In this document: positions 6,022-7,045 of the stretch, piece by piece
How the letters are laid out: each line of letters begins with the position of its first letter
How positions within the stretch are numbered: position 1 is the stretch's first letter
Notes under the pieces: generated by a model
What the model was told of the DNA's origin: nothing
Seen by the model: only the letters and a program-made list of their open reading frames with translations
Database searches by the model: none
Origin: Anaerolinea sp.
Lineage (GTDB): Bacteria; Chloroflexota; Anaerolineae; Anaerolineales; Anaerolineaceae
NCBI GenBank assembly: GCA_013824385.1
Contig: PNNU01000180.1
Span: forward strand, 1-7,045
DNA: 7,045 nt
Direction of reading: 5' to 3'
Program-made: the position numbers and the translations under genes

Positions 6022-6714
6022 ATGCAGAAAAAAATCACAGCACTTGTGCCCATGCGTCATCATTCGCAGCGTGTGCCTGGCAAAAACTTCAGACTCACTG
6101 ACGGACGTCCACTCTATGCTCACATCCTGTCCACTTTGCTATCCGTGCCTGAGATTGACCATATATTAGTGGATACTGACAGCCCGGAAATTTCCGAGGG
6201 GATTAAGTTGAATTTCCCCGGCGTGCAATGTGTATCTCGCCCTGAAAATCTTCGAGCAGACGACATTCCGATGAATGAGATTCTGATGTATGATACCAGT
6301 CTGGTGCAGTCTGATTTTTATCTGCAAACACATTCCACCAATCCATTAATTAAACCCGAAACAATATCAAGAGGAATTCAAACGCTTCTTAATCAATATC
6401 CCGCATATGATTCCTTGTTTTCGGTGACACGTTTTCAATCCCGTTTTTGGGATGGTCTGGGCAGGGCTGTCAATCACAACCCCAATATTTTGTTGCAAAC
6501 CCAGGATTTGCCGCCGATCTACGAAGAGAATTCCTGCCTCTATATTTTTACGCGTGAGACTCTGACAGTAAAACGAAACCGATTGGGAGATCGTCCTTAT
6601 CTTTTTGAAATAGACGCCGATGAAGCCTGGGATATTGATGAAGAAATCGATTTTAAATTGGTTGATCTGCTGATTCAGGCACGAAAAACCAACCAGGGAA
6701 TGGAGCACGCTTGA
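6022..6714 (+). CDS. Single-domain acylneuraminate-type cytidylyltransferase
   Basis: This 230-residue cytosolic enzyme matches the length of bacterial one-domain CMP-nonulosonate synthetases. Motifs include LVPMRHHSQRVPGKN (8-22), a variant of the CTP-binding loop with Arg12, Arg17 and Lys21, then VDTD (50-53), RPENLRADD (73-81), LQTHSTNP (101-108, the LQPTSPLR position), EENS (168-171) and DIDEEIDF (204-211), which supplies metal-binding Asp residues. The RHHSxRVPGKN form marks a subgroup different from the NeuA-HAD protein upstream, so this is not a recent duplicate. The expected reaction is CTP + a nonulosonate-type ketoacid to its CMP-sugar; another acidic sugar or sugar phosphate is possible. 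ATG 6022 follows GGGAG at 6011-6015. Its TGA stop (6712-6714) overlaps the next gene's TTG start. Confidence 0.85.
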   Translation: MQKKITALVPMRHHSQRVPGKNFRLTDGRPLYAHILSTLLSVPEIDHILVDTDSPEISEGIKLNFPGVQCVSRPENLRADDIPMNEILMYDTSLVQSDFYLQTHSTNPLIKPETISRGIQTLLNQYPAYDSLFSVTRFQSRFWDGLGRAVNHNPNILLQTQDLPPIYEENSCLYIFTRETLTVKRNRLGDRPYLFEIDADEAWDIDEEIDFKLVDLLIQARKTNQGMEHA

Positions 6715-7045
6715 GTCGTAAGTTGATTATTCTCATTCAAGTTGTTTTAGGGGTGGCGGCTCTTGCTGGCAGTGTTTATGTGTCTGTCACACCTGCCAAC
6801 AGTTTATTGAACTGGTACAACGTGGATGATGCTTTCTTCTATTACAAGGTTGCCCAAAACATCCTTGCCGGTCATGGGTTTACTTTTGACCAGATCAACC
6901 TTTCCAATGGCTTCCACCCGCTGTGGATGGTGGTTTGCCTTTGTGTTTTTTGGCTTTCTAGATATGACCTGCTGCTTCCCCTGAGGGTTCTGGTTATCGT
7001 GAGTGGTTTGTTCAATGTAGCTACTTCGCTTTTGCTTTTTCGGTT
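6711..7045 (+). CDS. Multi-pass membrane protein, GT-C-like glycosyltransferase (N-terminal part, truncated by window end)
   Basis: The frame from TTG 6711 stays open for 111 codons to the window edge. A first hydrophobic segment (about residues 5-26) is followed by a predicted extracytoplasmic loop starting NWYNVDDAFFYY (34-45), then NGFHPLW (66-72) and further hydrophobic stretches from about 71-84 and 91-110. The paired Asp39-Asp40 after the first helix, followed by an aromatic, YxxAxN-type helix and an NGxxPLW motif, is the pattern of GT-C integral membrane transferases that use lipid-linked sugar donors. GGAG at 6702-6705 sits 5 nt before the TTG, and TTGA joins it to the cytidylyltransferase stop. 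In this setting it probably adds a sugar outside the membrane during glycan or glycoprotein assembly. The rest of the protein is outside the window, so the family call rests on the N-terminus only. Confidence 0.68.
   Translation, partial: MSRKLIILIQVVLGVAALAGSVYVSVTPANSLLNWYNVDDAFFYYKVAQNILAGHGFTFDQINLSNGFHPLWMVVCLCVFWLSRYDLLLPLRVLVIVSGLFNVATSLLLFR

Noticed and set aside
5115..6708. Antisense open frames at 5115-5453, 5929-6123 and 6367-6708
   Set aside because: They are shadows of the GT2, MoaD/ThiS-like and cytidylyltransferase genes, without RBS or domain evidence.

Overview
The window is a chromosomal surface-glycan gene cluster, all on the + strand and tightly packed, centred on activated nonulosonic (sialic-acid-like) sugars. 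By eye the base composition is balanced. The frequent TTG/GTG starts, four-base stop/start overlaps and mix of protein families would suit an environmental bacterium; Chloroflexota (Anaerolineae-like) is my best guess, from general impression only. No rRNA, tRNA, mobile element, integrase or CRISPR array is visible.

Layout. (1) Positions 1-41 may hold the last codons of an upstream gene. (2) Positions 38-2079 hold two overlapping genes: an SDR oxidoreductase of the kind found in nonulosonate clusters, and a two-domain protein joining a CMP-nonulosonate cytidylyltransferase to a KdsC-type HAD phosphatase. (3) Positions 2080-2253 are the only substantial non-coding gap. It carries weak hairpins and a credible promoter (TTGACA, 17-bp spacer, TTTATT). 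(4) Positions 2254-5675 hold a NeuB-family synthase without its usual C-terminal SAF domain, a large capsule-type (GT-B-like) putative glycosyltransferase and a GT2 glycosyltransferase, with junctions of 3 nt and a 4-nt overlap. (5) Positions 5702-5986 hold a 94-residue MoaD/ThiS-like beta-grasp protein ending in Gly-Gly. (6) Positions 6022-6714 hold a second, single-domain cytidylyltransferase, whose stop overlaps the TTG start of a multi-pass membrane protein (GT-C-like) that runs off the window.

How they may work together (inference). The NeuB homologue would condense phosphoenolpyruvate with a mannose-type sugar or its 6-phosphate. The HAD domain could remove a 9-phosphate, and the cytidylyltransferase domain would make the CMP-sugar. 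The SDR may modify or supply a precursor, and the GT-B, GT2 and GT-C proteins would build the glycan. The second cytidylyltransferase suggests a second CMP-activated sugar or a divided pathway. The Gly-Gly sulfur-carrier-like protein is the surprise: such proteins normally deliver sulfur for molybdopterin, thiamin, cysteine or, in a few cases, thiosugars. Its position among sugar genes makes a sulfur-modified glycan, or a protein-conjugation role, a testable idea, but no E1-like activating enzyme lies in this window.
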